Source: Clarireedia homoeocarpa
Lineage: Eukaryota > Ascomycota > Leotiomycetes > Helotiales > Rutstroemiaceae
Direction: 5' to 3'
DNA length: 64,000 nucleotides
NCBI GenBank assembly: GCA_001465935.1
Contig: LNKV01000023.1
Span: forward strand, 682,001-746,000
The notes under the pieces are model-generated. The model saw only the letters and a program-made list of their open reading frames with translations, was not told where the DNA came from and did not search any database. Positions 35,560 to 47,409 of the stretch are shown here, in pieces (the first letter of the stretch is position 1; the number at the start of each line of letters is the position of its first letter). A program made the translations under genes and the position numbers.

Positions 35560-37144
35560 CCCGAGATCATCTCTTCTTATATCTACGAATCAATACGAAT
35601 GCCAATCTCAACGAAGATCCCTTCCCAAAATCGAGTTGAAGAAACGCAGGAGAAAAGTCAATCTCTATACAATCCCAACTTCAATAACGTCTACCCTAGC
35701 TTCTCAAAAGCCACAGCCACGGATAGACAAAGTCATGAAATGATAAAATATCGGCAGTCCTTCAAACCACAAAATAAATCCCAGAGAGCCCAAGCAAACG
35801 GGAGAAGAAAGCAAAAAAAGACGAGCCCTCGATGAAAAGTATGTACTGTACCTAGTCAACATATACCTCCCCCCCCCCCGACGTGGACGTTAAAACTAAG
35901 ACAGCCGAGTACAGCGACGATGAGCCGCACCATTGAAGCTCTATAGTGTCCACGATGGCAGTTAGTCTGTTTGATTGACCGAGCAGAACAAGTAGATGGA
36001 TGCACTAAGCCTATTGCCCGCTTTCCTTGGCGAGAGGTGAGTGGGAGGAGAATAAATCCGTATTGAGATCATTGACCCAGCCACTGACTGCAAGTAGTAA
36101 TCAGAATCACTGCTGCAATACTGTAATGAATCATGCCGTGGGTAGGTTATAGGCGAGGGTATGAACATATCGTCAAGTTACTACATCCCGTCGCTCAAGA
36201 CACGCCTACGAAAGCGTTTTCACCTCTTGTCCATCATCATAAACAACACTGTTGTGCCGAGATAGAGTACCTAGACGAGGAGAATTCTCGGAGCTCGAGA
36301 AAGGTATGTCGTCCTCGTCGGTTAAGATTATTTGCCCCACATCCCCCCCCCCCCCCCCCCGGGTTTCACATGTCAACCATTACTCATGTGTTGTCGAACA
36401 ACACACAAACATAAACTTCGAAACCTACCCACGAACTCCCATACCTCAAGATTCGCGCCGTCCTGAGCTTCCATCACCCTCACATTATCACAGCTGCAGA
36501 AATATCAAAACACTCAATAAGTTTCAAGTATATCTATTTATTCTCGTATCTACAAGACTCTAGACATAACCTCATTTCATTTTCACCCTCCCCGACTCGA
36601 TTGCCCCAAACCCTCACATTCCAGCATAGCAGTCATGGATACCATATGATACATATTTCATCTCACCCGCTCATTTCCTTTTCTCTCCTCTAACCCCAAA
36701 AGCAACTCGTCAGAATCGTATGAACATCACGAAAGAAAAGAGACAAGGTATCGTATATGCGTGCATTCATCCAACCATCCAATCATCAGACCCCGCCCTG
36801 CCTTTCATTACCAACAAACAAACAAACCGACCAACCATCCATTTCATGCCCCAAATACGAAACTTTGAGAAAAGAAAACGAACGCCAGCCAGTCAGTTAG
36901 CCCAGCCAGTGGTCCATTCCATGTATCCATCCATGTAAAAGTCATCCCAAATTCCATATCCCATACCGATTCCTAAAAAACGCCTTCGCATGCAGTAAAA
37001 CAGAGCAGAGTTCAAAACAAAAAAGAAACAAAAAAAGAAACAAAACAGTGAGTATGTGCCAAGGGCAAAATAAGTAAATCAAACCTTCATAACATCGCAA
37101 CACTCATGCACCTATCCGCACATGCCTGCACGCATTTTTCAACA
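35560..37144. other. Intergenic region with poly-C tracts and 3'UTR of the RhoGEF gene
   Basis: 1.6 kb, no supported gene. It contains C-runs of 11 (35869-35879) and 18 (36343-36360). The part near 36600-37144 is probably the 3'UTR of the minus-strand RhoGEF gene. Confidence 0.5.
36343..36360. repeat. C18 homopolymer
   Basis: Eighteen consecutive C followed by GGG. Runs this long are prone to sequencing and replication slippage, so the exact length is uncertain. Confidence 0.9.
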
Positions 37145-40100
37145 TCACTCATTCCCCTTCAGCAACGTCCTCAACGTAACGACCTCTCTCCTCAACCTCG
37201 CATTCTCTTTCTTGATCCTAGCCGCCTCCTCACTGCTCTCCCTCATCCTTACAACCAACTCTTCCTTATCATCTATACCCTTCCCTCTCAACGCCTTGAC
37301 TATCTTGCCCAGTTCCGCATTAAATTTCTCATACAATAGTTCATTCTCGGCGCTACTCTCTTTATATAACTGATCCAATCCCTTGACTTTGAACTCTGAA
37401 GCTTGCAGCGATGTTTCGAGATCTTTCTTGATTGCGTCATTGCGGTAGTTGAGATCGGAAACAATTGTCGGGATTTTGCTTTCAAGAATTTTGACGGATT
37501 CCGAAAGGCGAGCGATATCTTGCGTGCGCACAGGAGTGACAGCGTTCAGCTTAGCCATTTCTTCACCAATCTTAGAGAGTTCATTTTGCAGCGAAGCTTC
37601 AGCTTCGTTGATGGCCTTGGATTCATTTTGAAGACGTTCTCGCAGTTTCTGTGGAGATTGTAAACGTAGACGTTGTGGTGTTTTAGTCCCAGGCGAAGGC
37701 ATTGGTCTTGCTGGGTCACGTGGAGTGCCGCGAAGAGTGGGTATATTGGAAGAGAGAGAAACGGTTTTGTTGTGACTTGGGCGCCATTGATCCTTGGTAG
37801 GACTGAGATCTTTGGCCGGCTCCGGCGGCTCGAATGCGGACATGATGTTCTGGGCACGTTCGGTAAGATTGCCAACGTTGCGATCGGGCGAAGTGAGGAC
37901 TATATTCTCCTTCAATGGCGGCTGCGGACTGCGATACATATGAGATCGGTCTCTGTCCATGATTCTGTCCGATAATGGAATTCTTGTGATCTTTGCCGGC
38001 GAGGGAATTTTATCTGGGGAGGGTGTTCGTGGCGGTGAATCGAGTTTATTAGGCGGCGTTGTAACAGGTTTCTGCTCCGGTGAAGGTGTCATTGGACCAA
38101 GTGTAGCGGCAGCCATCAAGCTCTTAAGATCCGACAAGGAACTTCGGCGCTTCTTCTTATAAGATTTAGTAGTGCCATCATCCTTCTTCTCTTCGGGTGG
38201 TGGCGAAGCTCCAATAGTGCTAAGTCTGTTCTTGTTTCCATCCGAGCTAGAAGGTCGCTCATCAAATGCACCCATAATAGTAGGTCTATCGCGAGATGCA
38301 GGACGACGATTAGGCGATTCAATGGAATGGGCTCTGCCAAGTGAAGGTTTAGGAGTACTCGTTGAAGAGTATTGCTCACCAGTGGCAATGCTGCGACTGC
38401 TCTTGCTCAATGTTCGCCACACTGAAGGACGATGATCTGAGTCTGCTTTATTGCTACCTTGTCGGAACACAGTATCTGCAAATCTTCTCCTCAAGGATGT
38501 ATTGGAAGTGATAGATCCCGTGTTCGAATTTATTGAGCGACCAGCCACTGAACCATAACTACTGCCTCCTCCTATGCCAGCACCGGGCCCAAGATCATCG
38601 AAAAGCTTGTCTGAATCTTCAACAACACGATCTAGAAGGTTGATGTAATTATGTGGTTCCCCATCGACAACCAAAAGCTCAGCAAAAGTAACTGTAAGCG
38701 CACCACGATCGCCATCATTACCACACCCGTCTAGAAGATCCGCTAGTAACTTAACAATTGCGATGAAGGCTCTTCTGTTCTGTGGTGCCATCTCTCCGAA
38801 TATCAACCTAACATAATCGCTAAATTCCCCTGGGAAAAGCTTGACGGACCTTTCTTGAAGGGCATCAAGAGACTCCAGAGACATAACAGAACCCATCTGC
38901 TCCTTCCATGCCAATCGTAAAAACTTTTCAAAAGCAACAAATATAACATCGAAGGAAGTCTCAGAAGCTGCGCGAGTATCAAAGGGATTTTCAATGAATG
39001 TGTTGTACAGAGCATTGACAGCTAACTCATCAGCTGACGCTCTGTTGCGTAAGTTCTTGCCAACCACATTTCCTTTTCTTGATTGAAGAGCTGCAATATA
39101 TCCGGTAAATGTCTCCTCGAGTCGAACAAGTGGATTGATTGGTCTTGCATCCTCAAACGGACCTCTAACGCCATTTTTGCCATCATCATGTATGGAATGC
39201 AAGGATCTGTTGCTTCCAGTGCGGACAATCTGTGGCGATTCGAGTGAGGGAATCTTACCCATCACGGGTCGCGAGAATTTGGCAGGAGAATTTAAGCCAT
39301 TTGTGCCGACTGACGATGATGGAGAGCTTCCGAAGCCACTGTTGAGTAAGCTGGAGAGCATCTTGACAGGAGAATGTGGCCTATAAGATTTTGTTTTGTC
39401 GCCTTCACAAATGACGTCTGTAGCTTTGAGGATCTTCGTGTAGTAGGAGGTAAGTGGAGCAGATAATAATGAATTACTGATTTGGTGCTGGAGTCGAAGA
39501 AGATCGGTGACTATGGCTGTTAGCAAGAAACCCCTGTTCGGACCAATCAGTGAACGCACCTCTCTTAGAGAATGTGACCATCAGGTACTCAGGAAGTACC
39601 TCATCCACATAAACCCTATCATCAAGTCCATCCACCTCGAGTCTATATTTTTCGCCTCCTGCTAATGTAGTAACATTTGCAACAATATCAACTCCATAGT
39701 GCCCCACGGGAGCGCCTTTCGTACCCTTCTCATAATCGACAACCACTCGAATTGGGGCAGGCTCTCTCCGACCTTCTATCAGCGTCTCGATCCCTTCAGC
39801 AAAGATGGCGGTATACAGCGTGATCCCAGGTGGCTTTATCGATCGGAGACTCCATTTATCTGTTTCGCGCTCAGCCTCCGAGAACCTTCCTTCAAGTCTA
39901 GCTTTAATTATTTCCTCGCCCAACTTCGATGCCTTCATATCGTACGCCCCTTGCAAAAGGAAATTTCGCACAGTTGGCCCGTGATTACGATCTCGCCCCA
40001 TACTAGCATCTTTCATCTCATGTGTAGAAGTTAGCCATATAAAACGGCCATCATCTGAGGACGTGAAGCGAATGTCACTAAGAGAATGCCAGCCTGTAAG

Positions 40101-41819
40101 TGAAAGGTCATAGATATGCTTTGTTCCGCCAGCGGCCGCGGTTACAGATGCCATCATTGTCGCGGCAGAAGGCTTATCTATCTCTGCCATGACTCCACGA
40201 GCTGTTTGTGTGCTATCGCGGTTCTTTTTCAAGAAGATAATACAGTCCGCGAAGAGCAAAATCATTCCTTCCTGTGCTACGCCCGTTGCGCTAGTGGAAC
40301 CTACAAGGTATGGAGCAGGGAGTTCTACAATATCAACAGCCGTAATAAGACGCCCTTGTGGATGTAATGTGGATGGCCAGGAGTCAACAAGGTATCTTAA
40401 TCTATTGACGACCTGGGACTTATCCGCCGCTGGCGGGTCAAGAGAACATATTGAAGTGATGATATCCCTAGCTTTCAGCATAGGCTGCAAAGCAGGATGT
40501 AAGACAGGTAAAGAATTGACAATATTATCAATGAAGAGACTGTATCTTGGCAATCTCTGAACTGGTTCGATTACAGCTGAACGAAGACGTTGTTCTCCGG
40601 TGGCCTGCACACGACTCGAGAAACTGGATGGCTGCTTCATGAAACTCGAAATAATTTGTGGGAAATCCTGGCTAGCATGGATATACTCCTGATAAGAATC
40701 GGAAAATTGTGGGAACCAGTCAAGTAAGACTTTCGCAAAGGCCAGTGCGCCAGTAGGGTCCTTCAAACGCCCCGATCCACCATAACGAGATGAGGTGGAG
40801 CTAACGGTCGGTGCCTCTAAATCTTGCATTGCTTCTTCCTCTGTATCATCCATGACTTTCCGAATCTCTGATAAGAATGCCGAGTTTATTTGTAAAATTC
40901 GGTCCAGACATCGTGGGAACAACTTTTGCAGATCGTCTTCGGAGGGACTGAAGCTTCCAAATGCTCGATTCTTTGCTTTTACCCGGAAGTCATCAGCAAT
41001 GTGATTGACCAGCTCATGCATTTTGATCACATAGCGTTCTTCCGTATCTACCAATTCCCCCATCTCTCGGCGCAAGGCCAATTTTTGATCCTTCAAAAAG
41101 GATTTGCTCCGATTTAACGAGGTAGGTTTCGAAGGCGCTCGCCGTAACTTCGAAGTCGGCAGAAATGCCACTTCTCCAAATAACTTGACCAGCGGTGCAT
41201 AGGATCCATATTGCCTCAATGCAGGGTCGAGATAGTCCTCATCCTCCAGATCCTCCTCCTCCGATTCCTTGAACGGTGCAATTGAACCCGGCGGGAGCAC
41301 CAGATCGATATCCGCATAGTTTATATTTTGTGGTCGCAAAGCCTCCTCGATATCTCTCGTCACTTCGACAACATTCTCTACCCTCACCATTGAACTCGCC
41401 AGATCCGCCGCATGTTGTTCGCCGAATAATGTAGGCGCCGACCCCGGTCTCTGTTTTCGCGGTGTGTTCGCAGCCTGTAAAATCAACCCACTTTTGACCA
41501 CCTCCGGCAGCTCTTTAAAATATTTAAATAGACCGAATGCCAGACCGCGACATAGTTCATCGCCTTGCTGGTCGCGCGGCAGATAATTAACCGATTCGTA
41601 GAGCGGTGAGTTGGGCGATATGGTGATGCGCTGGTAGCTTTGGAAACCTGCAGCGGTGAAGATGTGAACTTGGATTCGGGAACTGTTCAGGGTCGAATTT
41701 GTAGTTGTTGATGGACCATGGTAAACGAAGACAGGAAGATTCGAGAGGTGAGGATCGAGGGTGTAGTACAAACTGACATGTTCGAGGGGCAAAGCCAATT
41801 CATCTGTAACTCGAACCAT
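37145..41819 (-). CDS. Large Rho guanine-nucleotide exchange factor, Bud3-like
   Basis: Two exons (41819-39560, 39516-37145; intron 43 bp with frame continuous at SKRG|A) give 1543 aa. The Dbl-homology (RhoGEF) domain is at about residues 250-490: LRREMGELVDTEERYVIKM (typical DH start), a middle part with LFPRCLDRILQINSAFL, and the signature LRSAVIEPVQRLPRYSLFI. No clear PH domain follows; a beta-rich segment (VAQEGMILLFADCIIFLKK) may be a divergent one. The region about 910-1030 resembles a RhoGAP-type helical fold (AFEKFLRLAW, DYVRLIFGEMAPQNRRAFIAIVKLLADLL). The C-terminal third is Ser/Pro-rich with many SP/TP sites and a final coiled coil. Filamentous-fungal Bud3 proteins are GEFs for Rho4 at septa; the architecture suits this but the orthology is inferred. 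A Rho cell-wall GEF is the alternative. Confidence 0.83.
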
Positions 41820-43272
41820 TATGAGGAAGTAAGGTCGTCCGAGCTGGATGGTATTGGATTAGGTAGGTGGTGTATTGGGTCTGGTCCGGTTTCGAGGTTT
41901 CTTAATGGGCCGTCTTCATAGCGAACGAAAGAGAGCTTCCCAAGATTACTCGTCAGATGTGGTAACAAATAAAAAACGAAACCCGCCGAAACTAAGAAAT
42001 TCGCAGAATCCTCGTTGGCTGGATGGTTCCTCGAGGTGAAGGTATTGGCGGGCGTATGGGTTGGGTATTGGTCGTATCTTCGTAAAAGGATAATAGAAAA
42101 TTCGTTGGTTGTTCGTTGCGTTGATCGTAGGGCTTCTTTCGCATCTGCTCTCCCAAGGGTTCGTTGAGACTTTGAATCCGACTGGAGCGCTCTCACCAAA
42201 TATCCGACAGGATCGATAGGTCCGGTGTAGATGGAGAAAAGTGGTAATAGTTCGTTCGCAAGTGTGACAGTTGGCGGTGTTGTCTAGCCTCAAAAAAGAG
42301 CCGGTATCGATCACCTGTGTTGGGGGAAAACAGAATCACTTAGAAAAAAGAACTTCTCTTTCGTTCACTTTGACCACCTTCTCTTTCCCTTTTTCCTTCT
42401 TCCTTCTTCCGATGAGCTGAGCTTACGAAAAGAAGGAAAAAGCTGCAATACTTCCCGTATGGTGCCGCATATCATATGTATGTACAACACTTCAAACATA
42501 TCGTCAAGTGGGTGAGAGTGGATCTTTCCATTGCTACCCATTGTGGGTGGGATTGATTCCTTGTTCCTTGCAAATTCCTTCTAACGTTACAAAAAGTACT
42601 CTTCGGAACAAAGTCCTTTGTGTCAAACGATTGCGATTGTTGCTATGATTACCGTCGTACAATAATTGATATCCACTCCGAGATCTAATCTCCAGAAGGG
42701 AACCCTTCAGCCATAACTACAAAGTAAGTAATCCATTATCCTTCCAAAATCCCAATGTCTCGAATCAACGTCATTCCTTGCTATTTTGGTCGGAGAAGAC
42801 GACGACAATACCACCATCCTCGATCTCTTCGAACTTTCCAAGGTTCTTGTCCGTGCTATACCTTGGCCTAGTCCAGTCTATCCAGCCTTTTCACTTTTTT
42901 TTGTTCAGCAAGTAATCGCGTTCAGCCCCTCGATTTATGCAAGTGACGCGTTGATTGGTTTGCATGCGAAGGGTATAAACACGAAAATTCACGAGTTTTC
43001 TCACCTCAGACGACAGCTGAACCAAAAAGTACCCCGCTGAACCCTTTATATTGGAAACACCGAGTCTAAGCTGTGGGTAGGATTCTCGTCGATCAGATTC
43101 GGGATCTTGGTTGAGGAGGAAGGAGGCTGGGCAAACGAATTGCGCCATCCTTATCGCGAGGATTCGCTCTTTTCGGCGGGGGATCTTCTTTCCTTTTACG
43201 AAATCCAGATAGGATCCTGAGTTTGGAGGCTGAAGTCACTGGCGGACATATTCATCCATCGCAAAATACAGA
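41820..43272. other. Divergent region between RhoGEF and Dcc1-like genes
   Basis: 1.45 kb. Frames open up to 126 codons upstream of the RhoGEF ATG on its strand begin with non-ATG codons, so I do not annotate upstream ORFs. Probably leader and promoter sequence for both genes. Confidence 0.5.
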
Positions 43273-43813
43273 ATGGCGACACAATATGAGCACGATATCC
43301 CTTTCTCCGCAACTCACCGCCCGCAAGCATTCAAAATATTGGAATTACCTCCGGAACTTCTCGCACTGCTAGAGTCCGATGCTCCTCCTACGTATGCTCG
43401 TCCCCTCCCCTCCTCTCCGAAAGAAACCCGCCAACCGCAAGCCAAGTAACCTACCACTCTACTAACCACCCAGCCCACCACCCAGCCTTACAATAACCTC
43501 GTCGCCCCTCCCACCCCACCACGCGCATCTTAGTGTCTCCAATGGAAAGACGTATATGCTGCGCCAGAAAAACACCTCGAATCCAATCATGATCCTCTCT
43601 CCCTCGACCACCTTCCCGTCCGACGAAGACGGGCACGAAGACGACAAAGATTCTTTTGTGCCGCGGCCCGCTGTGACGAGGATAGCTAGCGTAGAAGACA
43701 CAATCGAGCTGATCGAGAAGGAGGAGGGAGCCGCAAAAGAGAAGCCGGTCAAGATTAATAAATGGCATGAGAAGTTTGCGAAAGGTAGAGGGACAACTGG
43801 TGGGAAAGGTTGA
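43273..43813 (+). CDS. Short Dcc1-like protein (sister-chromatid cohesion, Ctf18-RFC accessory)
   Basis: Two exons (43273-43391, 43486-43813; intron 94 bp) give 148 aa. The N-terminus PFSATHRPQAFKILELPPEL and the block SVSNGKTYMLRQKNTSNPIM resemble the start of Dcc1/DSCC1 (KTYxL...TSN motif), which works with Ctf18 and Ctf8 to load PCNA during cohesion. The rest is acidic then basic, ending KINKWHEKFAKGRGTTGGKG. Family members are usually 350-400 aa with a C-terminal winged-helix region; that is missing here. Either this is a truncated or compact form, or a different small protein sharing the N-terminal fold. Of the nearby acceptors, only 43485/43486 gives LTITSSP in frame. The gene structure is better supported than the function. 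Confidence 0.62.
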
Positions 43814-44184
43814 TGAGGGTGTTTTGAGGCTGGGGAGAAGCGCGATGCGTGGGCACAGATGACAAAATAGCAGTAGCCAGAGCACACCGAGTCTTACTTT
43901 ACTGGTTCCGATATAGTATTACATAGTCGGGAAGACAGTGAAGGCTCGGGCGGCCATGAAAATGCCCGAAAAGCTTGCATAATATACCGCAACTGTGGCC
44001 GGTAGGTGTGCTTCCATGTGAAAGAATGTCTGTTGTGGTAAGACCAAGGATTGTTTCACTACAGTTTACACAATACTAGAAGACCGAAGATATGTAAATT
44101 CTATGACAACCTTAAGACAAGGTAAAATGCAAATCAACCCGCCAGCCCATGAATATATATGTATGTATCTATGCGTGTTCCAAC
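43814..44184. other. Convergent 3' spacer
   Basis: 370 bp between the 3' ends of the Dcc1-like and LYC1-like genes; no structure seen. Confidence 0.5.
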
Positions 44185-45309
44185 CTAGCACCAGCCATAT
44201 TTCTCATTGCCAACCCACTCAACCTCATCGGTTGTTCCCTTTCCCTCTCCATACCACATCAGACTAGTGATGCTTTCCTCCTCCCTGTCCACCTCTTTGT
44301 ATTCCAGCCCTGTCTTCTGCAGCAGATCCATGATCAGTTTCGTCGGGTTCCAAAATTGAACATCGCCCATTTTCCAGGTCTCTGCTTCCGATTGCGCAAG
44401 GATCAAAATCGACTTCAATTTATCCGCATTCTCTTGCGAATCCACCTCATCCTCTAGCACGAATCTGAGAATGTGCAATGCATTTCCGGATTCGGGATTG
44501 TCAATTGGGCCATAGAATCCCCTTGTCCAGTAAGCCCAGACGCGAGCACCCTTTTCTCCGACTATTCCACCCTTGATCTCTGGGGCTTTACCAAGAACGC
44601 CTTGAGACATAAAATCCTCACGCAAATGGTGCCATTGTATTGTATCGAAGTCCGGTAGCAAGGCCATATGCTTTTTGTGATCAGATGCCTGCTCGAGTTG
44701 TTTGCGAATAAATTTCACGTCCAAGGCACACAACTCGGGAATATCGGAGGCTTTCAGAGGTGTCACATCAGTGGACATGCTTTTCCTTGGTTGCAGGGAA
44801 ATGTGAGAGCTAGGAAATGGCAGCCATCCATGGTTTGCGTAGTATTTCTTGCCAATGTCGGAAAATAAGATCGAGGCGGCAACTTGTCCTCGTCCGGGCA
44901 GATTTGAGTCGATCTGATAGGTTCGCAGAATACTGCCCACTTCCGTCAACATTCGAGATGCATATTTGCGTCCTCTGTATTTTGGATCGCAGAAGACGCT
45001 TCCAATAGCATGGACTGTGACATCATAGACAGCTCCATCGTTTGACAGCAAAGCTCGTTTTCGGATACTTTCGCAAGTAGCATAGAGTTCTCGATTGTTC
45101 GGCTTGGCATTCTTGTCAACCAAACACCAGTATGATATGCCGCCTTCAGTAGTCAAGGGAACAGTTGCTAGATATTGCTCCCTTTCAATGTATTTAGATT
45201 TACCGAGCGCCTTACCCCAGTTTTGGGAGTTGAGTTCCCATGTCTTCTGCTTTTCTTCGGGTGTAGGCCTGTCGAGAATGAGATCTGGGGACTTTGCATC
45301 TGGAAACAT
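44185..45309 (-). CDS. lyc1: LYC1-type N-acetyltransferase (GNAT fold)
   Basis: Intronless, 374 aa, starting at ATG 45309. The family is known from Yarrowia LYC1, a lysine N6-acetyltransferase used in lysine breakdown. Recognisable parts: an N-terminal segment with TWELNSQNWGKAL, a GNAT core with VTVHAIGSVFCDPKYRGRKY (the R/G-rich acetyl-CoA loop is CDPKYRGRKYASRML), ILFSDIGKKYYANHGWLPFP just after it, and a C-terminal domain with WAYWTRGFYG and EVEWVGNEKYGWC. No signal peptide or membrane segment, so probably cytosolic. The neighbours give no pathway hint. Substrate specificity for lysine is taken from the family, not shown here. Confidence 0.9.
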   Translation of the reverse strand: MFPDAKSPDLILDRPTPEEKQKTWELNSQNWGKALGKSKYIEREQYLATVPLTTEGGISYWCLVDKNAKPNNRELYATCESIRKRALLSNDGAVYDVTVHAIGSVFCDPKYRGRKYASRMLTEVGSILRTYQIDSNLPGRGQVAASILFSDIGKKYYANHGWLPFPSSHISLQPRKSMSTDVTPLKASDIPELCALDVKFIRKQLEQASDHKKHMALLPDFDTIQWHHLREDFMSQGVLGKAPEIKGGIVGEKGARVWAYWTRGFYGPIDNPESGNALHILRFVLEDEVDSQENADKLKSILILAQSEAETWKMGDVQFWNPTKLIMDLLQKTGLEYKEVDREEESITSLMWYGEGKGTTDEVEWVGNEKYGWC

Positions 45310-46201
45310 GATGAAGGGTTAACGAAGGTTCTAAGGAGGTAATCTCTGCCTTGGTCTTATCTTGCTCTTTAATACAATGCGGTGGGGCTCTGAGCTGTAT
45401 GAAAGGGCCATGCCATGCGAAAGGAACCCCTTACCATGCGTCCTATTTATGTCAAGCGGTGAATTTTTGGTGCGGAATGTAAGATCGCAAACCAAGTCAG
45501 CTCGTTACGAGATAGTAAAGGTTCCCATCAAATGATCGTGGATTCCCCGTCGAAAGAAGCTTTTTTCTCTTAGTCAGTCCCTTTCCTTTGAAGAGTATGA
45601 TACTCCTAGTAGTGGTGTTTCTCGTATCTAAAAGGCAAGTGGATAAGACGGGTCACCAGTGAGAATCCGGGGCAGGCCGATAGTAGCCGCTGATAGCGCT
45701 TCTGTCCGAGCGTCTACGAAGTACTCTTTGCTCTGTTAAGGGATATTCGAAAGAAAAACAGTTACTCTGAAATATGTATTAAATTGCAAAGTTGATATTT
45801 TGATATATTATCTGTACTGTTAAATAGATGAGGTCTTTGAGGATTCCAATCTTATTACTCCAATTTATATTAGAATTTTGGTGCCATTTAAATATGTAAT
45901 TCGCAGCTTTGGTGCAACTTATTGTCTTTTTCTGGGCGATCCTTGCAATTGAATGAATGGTAAGTCATGGGTCGGCGGTTGTAGTCTTTCCCTTGATAGG
46001 CTAGGCGGCTCACATGAGTATGTCTGTCCGAACATAGTGGGCAGTACTGCAGGTACAACCAGATTCTCACCCACAGAATATCCGGGCAGCGTTGATAATG
46101 AAAATTCGGGTGGTAGAACAAGTGTAAGAGTAATAACTACACGTGATTGGTTCTAGCTCAAACTACGATCGCATATGACTAAGCCTCGAATCATTCAGGT
46201 A

Positions 46202-46243
46202 GCGAATCACAGGTGGCGAATCACAGGTGGCGAATCACAGGTC
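46202..46243. repeat. 14-bp direct tandem repeat, three copies
   Basis: GCGAATCACAGGTG occurs at 46202-46215 and 46216-46229, with a third copy 46230-46243 differing only in the last base. Confidence 0.9.
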
Positions 46244-46509
46244 GTGAATGCCACGAGAACAAAGAAGATGAGAGGAAAGAGGAAATGAATTACTTCTGTA
46301 CGTAATCCGGGAAGCGGTTTGCAGGCGGAAAGGTCTTGTACTTGCTTGTCCTTGTAAAAGAACTTTGGGGGCCACTTGGGGAAATGCGGGGTAGGATAAG
46401 CTAATCTTATCGCTGATGGAGGGGTTGTGCCGCCTGGAGCTTGGGCCGGACGGGTAACCTCAACCTCAACCTCAACCTCGACTTGGTAAGGATTAAGGAT
46501 TCCAATGTG

Positions 46510-46566
46510 TACGGGTACGGGTACGGGTACGGGTACTGGTGCTGGTACTGGTACTGGTACTGGTAC
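46510..46566. repeat. GGTACG/GGTACT tandem repeat
   Basis: About nine 6-bp units: GGGTAC-type units first, then CTGGTAC-type units, all sharing GGTAC. Confidence 0.85.
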
Positions 46567-46867
46567 TTGGGTGGTCGGGATAAATAAGTGTACCCTGGTT
46601 TGCTAACATCACATCACTCATCACGGCGACAATACAAGAAGAACATCAAGCATCAAGACAAGGAGGCTACGCTTAACCATCCTAACCACCAAATATTCTA
46701 AGGCTCTTTCCTCGTCGCTCGCTTACTTTCGATGCCCGCTTACCTGCCTTAGCCTCGCAAGCCTCACCAACCCTACCTCCCTCCCAACCTTACCTACCTC
46801 CCAACTTCCTACCTACCTCACCAACCTAGGAATCCATACAAGGTCACTTTTCTACACTTACCACTAT

Positions 46868-46951
46868 CACACTCACACTCACACTCACACTCACACTCAC
46901 ACTCACACTCACACTCACACTCACACTCACACTCACACTCACACTCACACT
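46868..46951. repeat. CACACT hexamer microsatellite upstream of the RBR ligase gene
   Basis: About 14 nearly perfect CACACT units, followed by CACCC units to about 47005. The minus-strand frame through it (Ser-Val repeat) is an artefact. Confidence 0.9.
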
Positions 46952-47409
46952 CGCACTCTCCCTCTCACCTACACCCACACCCACGCCCACACCCACACCC
47001 ACACCCTTTTTCTCTCTTCGCGACAACTTACACCACCACCTCTCTCCACTACTACGCCTCTCTTCACTACACCTGACTCCACCACCAAGTACCTGGTGTT
47101 AAGCATGAGGCACTCTCTTTCCAACCGCTTGGTCGTTTAGTCTCGCGCTCTTTTATATAAAGCTTCTCGGATGGTCGCGCGCATAACCTCCATGCCACTG
47201 AAACCTCTTCCACCTCGATCCTTCGTTCTCTGAGCATTCATCCCGCCCACATACCAAGACCAGTCCAGCACTTGTCTGAAATTTTTGAAAGAGCATTACT
47301 TTGCAACGTCTCAGCGCCATAATTCCGGTCCAGAAGCATTTATCCTATCTCTACCTAGTCTATCCGGTTGACTTCTGACAATCGACTAGCAATTATAATA
47401 GCAATTGTA

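Larger units (their letters stand above)
45310..47409. other. Divergent intergenic region rich in tandem repeats
   Basis: 2.1 kb between LYC1-like and RBR-ligase starts. No gene supported. It contains a 14-bp direct repeat, GGTAC-type repeats, CCTCAA units near 46458-46480, a CACACT array and pyrimidine-rich CCTACCT stretches (46760-46825). The last kilobase is probably promoter and leader of the RBR ligase. Confidence 0.55.

Noticed and set aside
34982..35743. 253-codon plus-strand ORF opposite the transporter
   Set aside because: It is antisense to recognisable MFS sequence and shows no family motif; a shadow frame.
41819..42199. Upstream frame ending in TAATG over the RhoGEF start, suggesting re-initiation
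   Set aside because: It has no ATG (opens with TTG), so the overlap is probably coincidence.
46202..46243. CRISPR-like direct repeats
   Set aside because: The units are contiguous without spacers and the genome is eukaryotic; a plain tandem repeat.
46844..47026. Minus-strand frame encoding a Ser-Val repeat
   Set aside because: Produced entirely by the CACACT microsatellite.
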